From Thermoflexus sp. (GTDB lineage: Bacteria > Chloroflexota > Anaerolineae > B4-G1 > SLSP01), in contig DYKY01000014.1 in the NCBI GenBank assembly GCA_020722365.1, positions 1 through 33,989 of the forward strand: a DNA stretch of 33,989 nt, written 5' to 3'. Of this stretch, positions 15,368 through 23,496 are shown one piece after another (position 1 is the first letter of the stretch; each line of letters opens with the position of its first letter). The position numbers and the translations under genes were made by a program. The notes under the pieces were generated by a model. The model searched no databases. It saw only the letters and a program-made list of their open reading frames with translations, and was not told where the DNA came from.

Positions 15368-16763
15368 ACAGCGTATGCTTTTCCCCGCGTTGTGGAACGA
15401 TGACCTTGTTGTATCCTAGCTTTTGCAATCCCTCGGCGAGGTTCTGCGCGGGCTTGGGGTCGCCGTGGACGATGAAGGCGGTCTTGACGGTGTGCGCTTG
15501 TGGGGTCGCCCAGGTGAGCAGGTCGGTGTGATCGGCGTGGGCGCTGTAGCCGTAGAGCGTGTAGACTTCGGCCCGGCGCTCGAACTCCTCGCCGAAGATG
15601 CGCACGACAGGTTCCTCGTCGGCGATGCGGCGGCCCAACGTGTACGGCGCCTGCCAGCCGGTGATCAGCACCGCGTTCTTGGGGTCGCCGATGGCGTGCT
15701 TAAGGTGGTGCTGCACGCGCCCGGCCTCGGCCATGCCGGAGGCGCTGATGATGATGAGGGGGTTCGCCGTTTCGTTGAGTTGTTTGGACTCTTCGACGCT
15801 GCGGACGTAGCGCAGCCGGTGAAAGCCGAAAGGATCGTTGCTGTCACTTTCGGCCAGGAACTCCCGCGTCTCGCTGTCGTAGCAGTCCGGGTGCAGGCGG
15901 AACACCTCGGTAACGTTGACCGCCAGCGGGCTATCGACGTAGATCGGCAATTCCGGGATGCGCCCTTCGTGCGTCAGTTGGTGCAGGTCGTAGACGATGT
16001 CCTGCGTGCGTCCCACGGCGAAGGCGGGGATGATAATGCGCCCGCCGCGCGCCGCCACGGTGTTGACGATGTCTGCCAGTTGGCTCTGGATGTCCTGAAT
16101 GGGGGGATGCTCGCGGTCGCCGTAGGTGCTCTCGATCATCAGGTAATCGGCGGGCGGCATAGGGGCGGGATCGCGCACGATGGGGAGCCTGGGCTGCCCC
16201 AGGTCCCCGGTGAAGAGCAGGCGCACGACGCCTTCGCGTTCTTCCGATTCCAGCAGCACCATCGCCGATCCCAGGATGTGCCCCGCATCGAGAAAGGTAA
16301 CGCGGATGCCGCGCGCGATTTTGACGGGCCGGTTGTAGCCGACGCCGACGAAGTAGCCCAGTGTGCGCAGCGCGTCGGCTTCGGTGTAGAGCGGTTCCAT
16401 CGGCGGCTGGCCCTTCCGCAGCCGCTTTTTGTTGACGTATTCCACGTCCCCTTCGTGGATGCGTCCCGAGTCGGGCAGCATTGCGCCGCAGAGATCCTGG
16501 GTGGCGTGCGTGGCGTAGATCGGGCCATCGTAGCCGGACTTCACCAGGTTGGGCAGGTTGCCGGAGTGATCGATGTGCGCGTGGGAGAGAACGACGGCGT
16601 TGAGGCGGTGAATGTCGACGGGGATTTTGTGATTGCGCGCGTAAGCCTCGTCGCGTTTGCCCTGGTAGAGGCCACACTCCAGCAAAATGTTGCGTTTATT
16701 GGTGCGGATCAGGTACATCGAACCGGTAACCGTTCCGACGCCGCCGAGGAAAGTAATCTTCAT
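15366..16763 (-). CDS. Metallo-beta-lactamase fold beta-CASP ribonuclease
   Basis: A 465-residue member of the CPSF/YSH1-like bacterial beta-CASP group. GGVGTVTGSMYLI (8-20), the zinc motif HAHIDHSGNLP (61-71), LDAGHILGSA, LFTGDLG and MIESTYGDR form the MBL half. PIYVDSPLAVNVTEVFR, ISASGMAEAGRVQHHLKH and GYSAHADHTDLL (motif C His) form the beta-CASP cap. Known relatives are RNA endo/exonucleases in mRNA or rRNA processing. Shine-Dalgarno-like AGGTGG precedes the ATG. The next gene in the same direction is an unrelated membrane protein beyond a heptad array; upstream is RNase D, so two RNases are neighbours. Confidence 0.92.
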   Translation of the reverse strand: MKITFLGGVGTVTGSMYLIRTNKRNILLECGLYQGKRDEAYARNHKIPVDIHRLNAVVLSHAHIDHSGNLPNLVKSGYDGPIYATHATQDLCGAMLPDSGRIHEGDVEYVNKKRLRKGQPPMEPLYTEADALRTLGYFVGVGYNRPVKIARGIRVTFLDAGHILGSAMVLLESEEREGVVRLLFTGDLGQPRLPIVRDPAPMPPADYLMIESTYGDREHPPIQDIQSQLADIVNTVAARGGRIIIPAFAVGRTQDIVYDLHQLTHEGRIPELPIYVDSPLAVNVTEVFRLHPDCYDSETREFLAESDSNDPFGFHRLRYVRSVEESKQLNETANPLIIISASGMAEAGRVQHHLKHAIGDPKNAVLITGWQAPYTLGRRIADEEPVVRIFGEEFERRAEVYTLYGYSAHADHTDLLTWATPQAHTVKTAFIVHGDPKPAQNLAEGLQKLGYNKVIVPQRGEKHTL

Positions 16764-16783
16764 CTCACCACCTCTCTATGGTA

Positions 16784-16825
16784 GTTATAAGTTGAAAGTT
16801 GAAAGTTAAAAGTCGAAAGTTTTGA
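16784..16825. repeat. Heptanucleotide array, GTTGAAA type
   Basis: Six seven-base units (GTTATAA, GTTGAAA twice, GTTAAAA, GTCGAAA, GTTTTGA) just upstream of the beta-CASP gene. The rest of the spacer to 16954 holds a weak nine-base repeat (AATCTGCTC/AATCTGTTG near 16906-16925) and nothing else I can support. Confidence 0.8.
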
Positions 16826-16954
16826 CAGCGTAGCGGTAAAACTTTCATTTGGCGAAGATCCCGCGGATGCAGACATTTGCGCAATTCGCGGTTGAAAATT
16901 TGCTTAATCTGCTCAATCTGTTGACGGATTTTTCGCCCTGGCATCTACCGCAAT

Positions 16955-18109
16955 CTAGCCCGAACTCTTGACAATCTGCAGCAAATCCGGACCGTAGGTC
17001 TTTTGCCGCCACGGGCCGATGCCGGGGATGCTGCCCAGTTCTTCCAGCGTGCGCGGCGGGTGGTGCGCTACTTCCCAGAGCACGGCGTTGGGCAGGATGA
17101 CGTCGGAATCGACGCCCCGGCAGGCCGCGACGTTTTTGCGCCAGGCCTTAAGCGCGTTGTAGCGGTTGATCACATCCTGTGACGGGCGCTCGTGATTGCA
17201 CGGCAAAGGCGGCATCGGCAGCGGTGGGCTGTGCAGCGCCTTCAGGATGCCGTTGCCAAAACGCTGCGCCTGGTACGCCGTCAACCCGGCCCCGGTGAGT
17301 TCTTCGTAACTGCGCGGCTGCACCTGCGCCAACTGGATCAAGCGTTGGTTGGAGACGACCTTGACGGCGGGCCGGTCCATGCGCTGCGCCTGTTTGTCGC
17401 GCCAGAGATGCAGCCGGTAGAGCACCTGTTGTTCGCCCGGATGCAGGTCATGGACGCCCTTGATGCGCCAGAAGAAATCGTCGGGGTGCGGGTCGGCGGA
17501 CGGGTGGATGGTCTGGCAGAGGTAGGCGAAGGTTTCCTGCGCCTCTTCCCACCGCCCGGCGGCGATCAATTCTTCCTTCTGGATTTCCCGCAGGTCGAGC
17601 AGATAGTAGCTGTCCATCCAGGCGTAGGTCAGCGCCCTGGCGTCGATCGGACGCTTGCCCCAGTCATAACGCTGGAAGTGTTTGTCCATATGGACATTGA
17701 ATGTGCTGTCCAGAATGTCGCCCAGGCCTACGCGCGGCCAGCCCAGGATGCGCGCGGCCCACATCGTATCGAAGAGCGCGGTGCACGTGAACCCGAAATC
17801 GCGCCGCAGCATGATCAGGTCGTAATCGGCGGCGTGGAAGACTTTTTCGGTGTCCGGCGTCGCGAACACCGGGGCCAGCGGGCTAAGATCGTCCAGCGAG
17901 AGTGGGTCGATCAGGTAATTCGCGTCCGGCGTCGAAATCTGGATGAGGCACACACGCTCGTGATAGGCGTAGAGGCTGTTTGCTTCAGTATCTACAGCGA
18001 TGCGCGGTTCGTGGGACAGGCGCGTTGCCAGCTCGCGCAGCGCCTCCGGCGTGGCGATGACTTCCGGTGGGGCGATCGTTGATGCCGCTCGCGGCTCTTT
18101 CTGTGCCAT
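16955..18109 (-). CDS. Ribonuclease D-like 3'-5' exonuclease with HRDC domains
   Basis: A 384-residue DEDDy exonuclease. Exo I is IAVDTEANSLYAY with D40/E42, Exo II lies in HAADYDLIMLRRDFGF with FDTMWAARILGW, and Exo III is TYAWMDSYYLLDLR with the catalytic Tyr/Asp. Two HRDC-type helical domains follow (about 225-300 and 310-384, the second with LEELGSIPGIGPWRQKTYG). Acts on structured RNA 3' ends, for example in tRNA maturation. Transcribed from a promoter 9 nt before the ATG with no Shine-Dalgarno. An inverted-repeat element (18158-18255) abuts the promoter upstream. Confidence 0.9.
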   Translation of the reverse strand: MAQKEPRAASTIAPPEVIATPEALRELATRLSHEPRIAVDTEANSLYAYHERVCLIQISTPDANYLIDPLSLDDLSPLAPVFATPDTEKVFHAADYDLIMLRRDFGFTCTALFDTMWAARILGWPRVGLGDILDSTFNVHMDKHFQRYDWGKRPIDARALTYAWMDSYYLLDLREIQKEELIAAGRWEEAQETFAYLCQTIHPSADPHPDDFFWRIKGVHDLHPGEQQVLYRLHLWRDKQAQRMDRPAVKVVSNQRLIQLAQVQPRSYEELTGAGLTAYQAQRFGNGILKALHSPPLPMPPLPCNHERPSQDVINRYNALKAWRKNVAACRGVDSDVILPNAVLWEVAHHPPRTLEELGSIPGIGPWRQKTYGPDLLQIVKSSG

Positions 18110-18118
18110 AGTGTGGGT

Positions 18119-18146
18119 ATTATCGCTGTTCGGGGGAGTCTGTCAA
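18119..18146 (-). promoter_or_regulatory. Promoter of the RNase D gene
   Basis: - strand: -35 TTGACA (18141-18146), 16-nt spacer, -10 GATAAT (18119-18124). Nine bases lead to the ATG at 18107-18109, with no Shine-Dalgarno, so a leaderless or nearly leaderless mRNA is inferred. Confidence 0.65.
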
Positions 18147-18157
18147 ACAAATACGGA

Positions 18158-18255
18158 AAGACTACAAAAGTCTCACGCTCCCCCTGATTGAACAAGTCCT
18201 GTGTTGGAGAAGAAGCATCCAGGATGCAGGTGTCTGCTGAGACTTTTGTAGTCTT
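18158..18255 (-). repeat. Inverted-repeat element, copy 1
   Basis: Perfect 18-bp terminal inverted repeats AAGACTACAAAAGTCTCA (18158-18175) and its complement (18238-18255). Each arm is itself self-complementary (AGACT-ACAAA-AGTCT). The interior shares CCCCTGATT-type sequence with copies 2 and 3. It lies between the GH3 stop and the RNase D promoter. No target-site duplication is visible. Confidence 0.8.
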
Positions 18256-18263
18256 GGTCTGTG

Positions 18264-20702
18264 CTACGCCAGCGTGAACGACGCTTGCGCGCGGATGTCC
18301 CTGGATGAGCTGCCGAACAGCACATTGAACGCGCCCGGCTCGGCTACCCAGCGCCCCTGGTAGGGATCGTAGAACGAGAGCGCGCGTTCGTCCAGCGTGA
18401 ACTCCACCACGGCGCTTTGCCCGGGTTCCAGGTGTACTTTCTTGAAGCCCTTCAATTCCTTCGGCGGGCGCACCAGCGACGAGACCGGGTCGCCGACGTA
18501 CACCTGCACGACCTCCTGCCCGGCGACCGCGCCGGTGTTCGTCACTGTGACGGAGACGTGGACGGGTTCGCCGGCCTCGACCGTCGCCGGGACTTGCGGA
18601 TCGCTGTAGGCGAACGTGGTATACGACAGCCCGTGCCCGAAGGGGAACAGCGGTTCGACGTCCTTTTTGTCGTAGTAACGGTAGCCGACGAAGATGCCCT
18701 CGCCGTACAGCACTTCCATCGTGCCGGGGTAGTTGATGAACGTGGGGTTATCCTCGTAGCGTTTGGGGAACGTGACCGGCAGCTTGCCGGAGGGGTTCAC
18801 CGCGCCGCTGAGGACGTTGGCGACCGCGTGGCCGCCCTCCTGTCCCATATAGTAGGCCAGCACAATCGCCGCCACATCGTCCGCCCACGGCATTTCGACG
18901 GGCGAACCGACGTTCAGCACGACGACGGTGTTGGGGTTGGCGGCGGCGACCGCGGCGATAAGCGCGTCCTGCTCGCCGGGCAGCTTCATGTGCGGGCGAT
19001 CGTGTCCTTCGCTCTCGAAGCCTTTGGGCATCCCGCCGAAGATGATGGCAACGTCGGATTGCCGCGCCAGCGCGACGGCGCGCTCCAGCCGGTCGTCGGG
19101 GTCGGGCGCGAACGCGCCTTGCAGGTAGAGCGCGGTGGATTCCACGTCCGGCAGTTTGACGTACTCGACTTTGAGCGCGTAGGCGCGATTGGCTTCCAAC
19201 GTCACGTAGGCCTGCGCCACGCTGCGGAGCCAGCCCTCTTCCATTCCAGGCGTGGCCTCCAACACCAGTTCACCATCGAGGTACAGGCGGGCGATGCTGG
19301 CGTTGCGCAGTTGCAGCGCGTAGCGCCCGCTGCTCGGCGCGGTCAGCGTGCCCGTCCAGCGCGCGGAAAAGACTTTCGCGTCCACGCCCGGCGGCAACGG
19401 GATGCGCCAGTCTTCGACGTTGGGTTCGATGCGTGAGGCAACCGGCGCGCCGGCGCAGTCGGCGTTGTTGAAGAATTCGCACAGCAGTCCCTCGCCCAGG
19501 TAATCCGGTTTGATGGCGGGCAGTTCGACGAAATTGTCGCAGCCCTGTTCGTAGTGGATGATAACCGTGTCGCCGAGTTTCGCCTTGAGTCCTTCCAGCG
19601 GGCTGACGCGATAGGGCGGCTCCAGGTACGAGCTGCCGCCGCCGCCGATGCGACATTCCGCCGCGTTCGGGCCGATGACGGCGATGGACTGCGCGCCTTT
19701 GAGCGGCAGAACATTGCCGTCATTCTTGAGTAGCGTGATGGAGGCCTCCTCCAGTTCGCGGGCGAGCGCCTGGTGTTCCGGCGTGTTCAGCGATCCGGCG
19801 GGCAGCGGGCCGTCCATTTTGCCGGATTTGACGATCATCCGCAGCATCCGCCGCGCTGCTTCGTCGATGGTGTCTTCGTTCACCTGCCACGTGTGGACGG
19901 CGGCTTCGAGCAGTCTGCCGTAGTAGAGCGCCGGGCCGGGCATTTCGATATCCAGGCCGCCCGTGATCGATTCTACCGTCGTGTGGTTCGCGCCCCAGTC
20001 GGAGACGACGACGCCCTCGAAGCCCCACTCGCCCTTGAGAATCTGGTTTTGCAGGTCATCGTTCTCGCTGGCGTAGACGCCGTTGATGCGGTTGTACGAG
20101 CACATCACCGTCCAGGGATTGGCCTCTTTGACGATCATCTCGAACTGCGCCAGGTAGATTTCGCGCAGCGTGCGCTCGTCCACGACGGAACTGCCGCGAT
20201 GGCGCTCGAATTCCTGGTTGTTGCAGGCGTAGTGCTTGAGCGACGCGCCGACGCCCTTGCGCTGCAAGCCCTTGACCCACGCCACACCTATGCGCCCCGC
20301 CAGGTAGGGGTCTTCGGCGTAGGCCTCGAAGTTTCGCCCGGCGAGCGGCGTGCGCGCGATGTTGACGCACGGGCCGAGCAGGATGTCGCAGCCCAGGGCG
20401 CGCGTCTCTTCGGCCAGCGCCTCGCCGACGCGCTCGATGAGGGCCGGGTCCCAGCTCGCGGCCATCGAGACGCCGGTGGGGAACGAGGTGGCGGCGGAGT
20501 GGATGCGCTTGCCGCCGGTGCGATTGGCGCGCACGCCGTGCGGGCCGTCGGTCATCACCAGCGCGGGGATGCCCAGGCGCGGAATGGCGACGGTGTGCCA
20601 ATCGTCCTCGCCGGAGAGCAGCGATACTTTCTCTCTGAGGGTCAGTTGGTTGAGCAGTTCTTCGACGCGTTCTTCACTAGCAGTATCAGTGGATTTGGTC
20701 AT
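18264..20702 (-). CDS. Beta-glucosidase-type glycoside hydrolase, GH3 with PA14 domain
   Basis: An 812-residue GH3 enzyme. (alpha/beta)8-barrel with DGPHGVR (52-58), the substrate-binding region SLKHYACNNQE (154-164) and catalytic nucleophile D235 in VVVSDWGANH. The second domain begins near SITLLKNDGNVLPL (321-334). A PA14 carbohydrate-binding insert occupies about 405-540 (LCEFFNNADCAG to LYLQGAF). The C-terminus is fibronectin type III-like (VTVTNTGAVAGQEVVQVYVG). There is no signal peptide, so a cytoplasmic oligosaccharide hydrolase is likely; the glycosidic specificity cannot be read. The start at 20702 is set by GGAGG five nt before its ATG. An ATG 15 codons upstream lies within the promoter region and has no ribosome site. 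Confidence 0.93.
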   Translation of the reverse strand: MTKSTDTASEERVEELLNQLTLREKVSLLSGEDDWHTVAIPRLGIPALVMTDGPHGVRANRTGGKRIHSAATSFPTGVSMAASWDPALIERVGEALAEETRALGCDILLGPCVNIARTPLAGRNFEAYAEDPYLAGRIGVAWVKGLQRKGVGASLKHYACNNQEFERHRGSSVVDERTLREIYLAQFEMIVKEANPWTVMCSYNRINGVYASENDDLQNQILKGEWGFEGVVVSDWGANHTTVESITGGLDIEMPGPALYYGRLLEAAVHTWQVNEDTIDEAARRMLRMIVKSGKMDGPLPAGSLNTPEHQALARELEEASITLLKNDGNVLPLKGAQSIAVIGPNAAECRIGGGGSSYLEPPYRVSPLEGLKAKLGDTVIIHYEQGCDNFVELPAIKPDYLGEGLLCEFFNNADCAGAPVASRIEPNVEDWRIPLPPGVDAKVFSARWTGTLTAPSSGRYALQLRNASIARLYLDGELVLEATPGMEEGWLRSVAQAYVTLEANRAYALKVEYVKLPDVESTALYLQGAFAPDPDDRLERAVALARQSDVAIIFGGMPKGFESEGHDRPHMKLPGEQDALIAAVAAANPNTVVVLNVGSPVEMPWADDVAAIVLAYYMGQEGGHAVANVLSGAVNPSGKLPVTFPKRYEDNPTFINYPGTMEVLYGEGIFVGYRYYDKKDVEPLFPFGHGLSYTTFAYSDPQVPATVEAGEPVHVSVTVTNTGAVAGQEVVQVYVGDPVSSLVRPPKELKGFKKVHLEPGQSAVVEFTLDERALSFYDPYQGRWVAEPGAFNVLFGSSSRDIRAQASFTLA

Positions 20703-20734
20703 GTATGCCTCCAATTGGAATATGGTTTGAGGTC

Positions 20735-20763
20735 CAGTATACTGCAAAAGCTGAAGGGATCAA
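20735..20763 (-). promoter_or_regulatory. GH3 promoter overlapping a palindrome
   Basis: - strand: -35 TTGATC (20758-20763), 16-nt spacer, -10 TATACT (20736-20741). The perfect palindrome CAGTATACTG (20735-20744) overlaps the -10 box and could be a repressor site. It lies 33 nt upstream of the ATG, with a Shine-Dalgarno between. Confidence 0.45.
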
Positions 20764-20851
20764 TGAGAATCTGAAAAATCATCCACTCGTCTATAATGAG
20801 CGGTGACTTTTTCCTATGAAGGGAAATTTCTACCACGAGGGCCTGACCGCA

Positions 20852-20940
20852 ACCTTCCCGGAAGCCGACCATAGCTCAATAGCTCAATCAGGATGCTTTT
20901 CGAGCGCCACCGCACATCCAGGTCCAGCTTCTGGGAAGGT
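20852..20940. repeat. Long-range inverted repeat upstream of GH3
   Basis: ACCTTCCCGGAAGC (20852-20865) pairs with GCTTCTGGGAAGGT (20927-20940), 13 of 14 bases. Flanking CTGACC and GTCAG extend it with a bulge. The 61-nt centre contains AGCTCAAT twice. It sits between the histidine kinase stop and the GH3 promoter. No T-tract follows on either strand. Confidence 0.5.
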
Positions 20941-20960
20941 CAGCGCGGGAAGTCGGATTT

Positions 20961-22169
20961 TCACGAATCCTTAGAGCTTTCCGGTGCGATGATGGGTAGG
21001 GAAAAGTAGAAGGTCGTCCCCTTACCCACTTCGCTCTCGACCCAGATTTTGCCGTTGTGCGCCTCGACGATCTGGCGCGAGATGACCAGCCCTAACCCCG
21101 TCCCGGTGACCTGGCGTTCCTTACCCGGCAGGCGGGCAAACTTGTGGAATAGCTTTGGCAGTTGATCTTCCGGGATGCCCGACCCGGTGTCTGACACGGA
21201 GATGAGCATCTCGTGGTCGGTCACTTTGGCCGCGAGGGTAATGGTGTCGCCGGGATCGGAGTACTTCGCAGCGTTGCTGAGCAGATTGAGAAGCACCTGG
21301 TGGATACGTTGATCATCCCCGATGGTGCAGGGCAGATCATCCGGAAATTCGACGTGCAAGTTCTGGCGGTTGTTGGTGATGGTGGGGCGGATGGCGTTGG
21401 CTGCTGCGCTCATGATCTCGCCGACGCACAGGCGATGCTGCGCCATGTGGATGCGTCCGGACTCCAGGCGGGCCAGGTCGAGAAACTGGGTGGCCAGCGT
21501 GTTGACGCGCTGCGTTTCCTGTTGGATGATGCTGACGAATTGCGCGCGCATGGCGTCGGAGATATCCGGACGCTGCAGCAGATCGGCGTAAGAGAGAATG
21601 GCGGTCAGCGGGGTGCGGATTTCGTGAACGACCTCCGCGACCCAATCGCTTTGTTCGAAGAGGCGTGCATTTTGCACAGCGACCGCTGCGATGCTGGCAA
21701 GCGTTTCCAATGTTTCGATGTCCTGCGGAGTGAAGCTGTGGCGCGTTTTGGTGGTCACCGACTCCAAAACGCCGATGATCTGATCGCCGAAAAGCATCGG
21801 AATGGCCAACAACGATTGGGTGGGGTCAATGCTCTGGATGACAAAATGCCGGGGATCGGATAGTACATCCTCGACAATCAGCATTTTGCGGTTTCTGACC
21901 ACCCACCCGGCAAGGCTGTTGTCCAGCGGCACCTCGGCGATCTCCAACACACTGGCATCCGGCCCACACGCCGCGGCGAAGCGCAATGTTTCATCGCTCT
22001 CCATCAGCAAGATCGACGCCCCATCGGCATCGGTGAGATCGCGTGCCGACTCCACGATCTGCAGGAGCAGTGGGCGCATTTCGAGCGTCGAGTTCAAGTG
22101 CCGGCTGATGTGGAGGAGCCGCTCCAGGGTGATGATGCTCTCTTTCAAAGACTCACAGGTTTCTTCCAT
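20961..22169 (-). CDS. GAF-domain sensor histidine kinase
   Basis: A 402-residue cytoplasmic sensor kinase with no membrane segment. A short N-terminal helix leads into a GAF domain (about 27-170, SLAGWVVRNRKMLIVEDV). The HisKA dimerisation helix has phospho-acceptor H182 in VHEIRTPLTAILSY. The HATPase_c domain has the N box LLNLLSNAAKYS, VSDTGSGIPEDQL and GTGLGLVISRQIVEAHNG. Encoded 12 nt after the Rec-ATPase gene, so the two very probably form a phosphorelay. The signal bound by GAF cannot be read. Confidence 0.93.
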   Translation of the reverse strand: MEETCESLKESIITLERLLHISRHLNSTLEMRPLLLQIVESARDLTDADGASILLMESDETLRFAAACGPDASVLEIAEVPLDNSLAGWVVRNRKMLIVEDVLSDPRHFVIQSIDPTQSLLAIPMLFGDQIIGVLESVTTKTRHSFTPQDIETLETLASIAAVAVQNARLFEQSDWVAEVVHEIRTPLTAILSYADLLQRPDISDAMRAQFVSIIQQETQRVNTLATQFLDLARLESGRIHMAQHRLCVGEIMSAAANAIRPTITNNRQNLHVEFPDDLPCTIGDDQRIHQVLLNLLSNAAKYSDPGDTITLAAKVTDHEMLISVSDTGSGIPEDQLPKLFHKFARLPGKERQVTGTGLGLVISRQIVEAHNGKIWVESEVGKGTTFYFSLPIIAPESSKDS

Positions 22170-22181
22170 AGCGATTTCTTC

Positions 22182-23324
22182 TTATGATGCCACTTTGCCG
22201 GCGATGGTCTGGATGATAAGGCGTATTTGCTGGGCGACGAGGCTGTGGGGTTGGATCAAGACCATAGGACGGCCGCTTTGCGCGCTCTCGTAAGCTAGAT
22301 CCGGTACGGGCGGGATGCTGCAAATCATTGTGTGTTGGAGAGCGTTTTCGATGTCCTGGCGGTTCAGGGAGGCTGCGGCGGGCATGCGGTTGATGAGTAC
22401 GATTTTCGCTTTGTACGCACCGATGTTATCGCGGTCCAGCCCTTCGAGCATCGCCTGTGCCAGGAGTAGCCCGATACGGTTCGCATCCAGGGTAAGGATG
22501 ATGTCGCCCGTCATACGCAGGGCCTCCGCGGTTGCTTCGTCCAGGGCCGCAGGCAAGTCAAGGAGAATGTAATCATAATCGGTGCTGAGAAGCCGCAGGA
22601 CAGTGCGGGAGAATTCGCGTGTGAGTTTCGGCCCTGTCCCGGCAGGCTGGTGCGTGCTCAACAGCAGATGTAATCCTGATGTGTGCCGTACCAGGTTGTC
22701 GTTCAAGTAATCCTTGTTGAGCTGTGTGACAGGACGGCCGGCTAATGCCTGGATGCCGCCAGGCACATTCATGCCCAGTTGCAGGGACAGTGTACCCCTG
22801 CCATCGTGCAGTTCCACGAGAACTGTTTGTTTATCAGGATATGCCTTCTTCAATTCGAGCGCGACGTTAAGGGCGAGCGAACTGGTACCAAGGCCGCCTT
22901 TAGTCGGCAGAAAACCGATGACCTGCCCGTGTCCGACTTCGGCGGCGCGGCGACTGCGCTGGAGCAGTGCTTGCACGCGTGTGATAAGTTCGGTGGGATG
23001 CACAGGCTTGGTGAGATAATCATCGGCTCCGGCCTGGAAGCCGGCTACTTTGTCATTGACCGCGGTTTTAGCGGTGAACATCAGGATAGGAATCGTTTCC
23101 GTCGCCGGGTGCTTGCGGAGTTGTGTCGCGACCTGGTACCCATCCATGTCGGGCATCATCACGTCGAGGATGATGAGGACCGGTTGTTCGGCGATAGCTT
23201 TATCAATCGCTTGTTGGCCCGATGCTGCCGCGAGGATTTTAAATCCCTCACGCTCAAGCATCATACCGACAAGGCGTAGTGCGTTGACATCATCATCAAC
23301 AATCAATATGTTATTTGGCCCCAT
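22182..23324 (-). CDS. Response regulator fused to CpaE/TadZ-like ParA ATPase
   Basis: A 380-residue two-domain protein. The receiver domain (1-125) has acidic pocket D10-D12, phospho-acceptor D54 in ILDVMMPDMDG and K106 (LTKPV). The MinD/ParA-like domain (about 133-380) has a deviant P-loop TKGGLGTSS (141-149), lacking the second Walker A lysine, and the Walker B-like YILLDLPAAL. The architecture equals CpaE/TadZ, which position type IV/Flp pilus machinery at the cell pole. No pilus genes are visible here, so another localisation role is possible. It heads a two-gene operon with the histidine kinase. Confidence 0.85.
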   Translation of the reverse strand: MGPNNILIVDDDVNALRLVGMMLEREGFKILAAASGQQAIDKAIAEQPVLIILDVMMPDMDGYQVATQLRKHPATETIPILMFTAKTAVNDKVAGFQAGADDYLTKPVHPTELITRVQALLQRSRRAAEVGHGQVIGFLPTKGGLGTSSLALNVALELKKAYPDKQTVLVELHDGRGTLSLQLGMNVPGGIQALAGRPVTQLNKDYLNDNLVRHTSGLHLLLSTHQPAGTGPKLTREFSRTVLRLLSTDYDYILLDLPAALDEATAEALRMTGDIILTLDANRIGLLLAQAMLEGLDRDNIGAYKAKIVLINRMPAAASLNRQDIENALQHTMICSIPPVPDLAYESAQSGRPMVLIQPHSLVAQQIRLIIQTIAGKVAS

Positions 23325-23411
23325 AGCGCACTCGCTTCCTCTCTATTCAGGTATCTTTGCGCAGCCTGAACCTTTGCCGGGATTCATAGCTGGTTAGGTA
23401 CACTTATCCAT

Positions 23412-23439
23412 ATTATACGTTGAGACAGGGGGGATTCAA
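23412..23439 (-). promoter_or_regulatory. Promoter of the Rec-ATPase/histidine kinase operon
   Basis: - strand: -35 TTGAAT (23434-23439), 16-nt spacer, perfect -10 TATAAT (23412-23417). About 87 bases of leader precede the ATG at 23324. Confidence 0.6.
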
Positions 23440-23496
23440 GTTACAGCAGCATTAAGATTCTATGACGTCTACACGGTCTGATGGCAAAATCTGATG

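Noticed and set aside
20703-20747. Upstream start of the GH3 gene at 20747
   Set aside because: It lies in the predicted promoter region and lacks a ribosome site, whereas the ATG at 20702 has GGAGG.
20792-20797. TATAAT on the + strand as a promoter for a small RNA
   Set aside because: No acceptable -35 at 15-18 nt and no + strand gene or terminator downstream.
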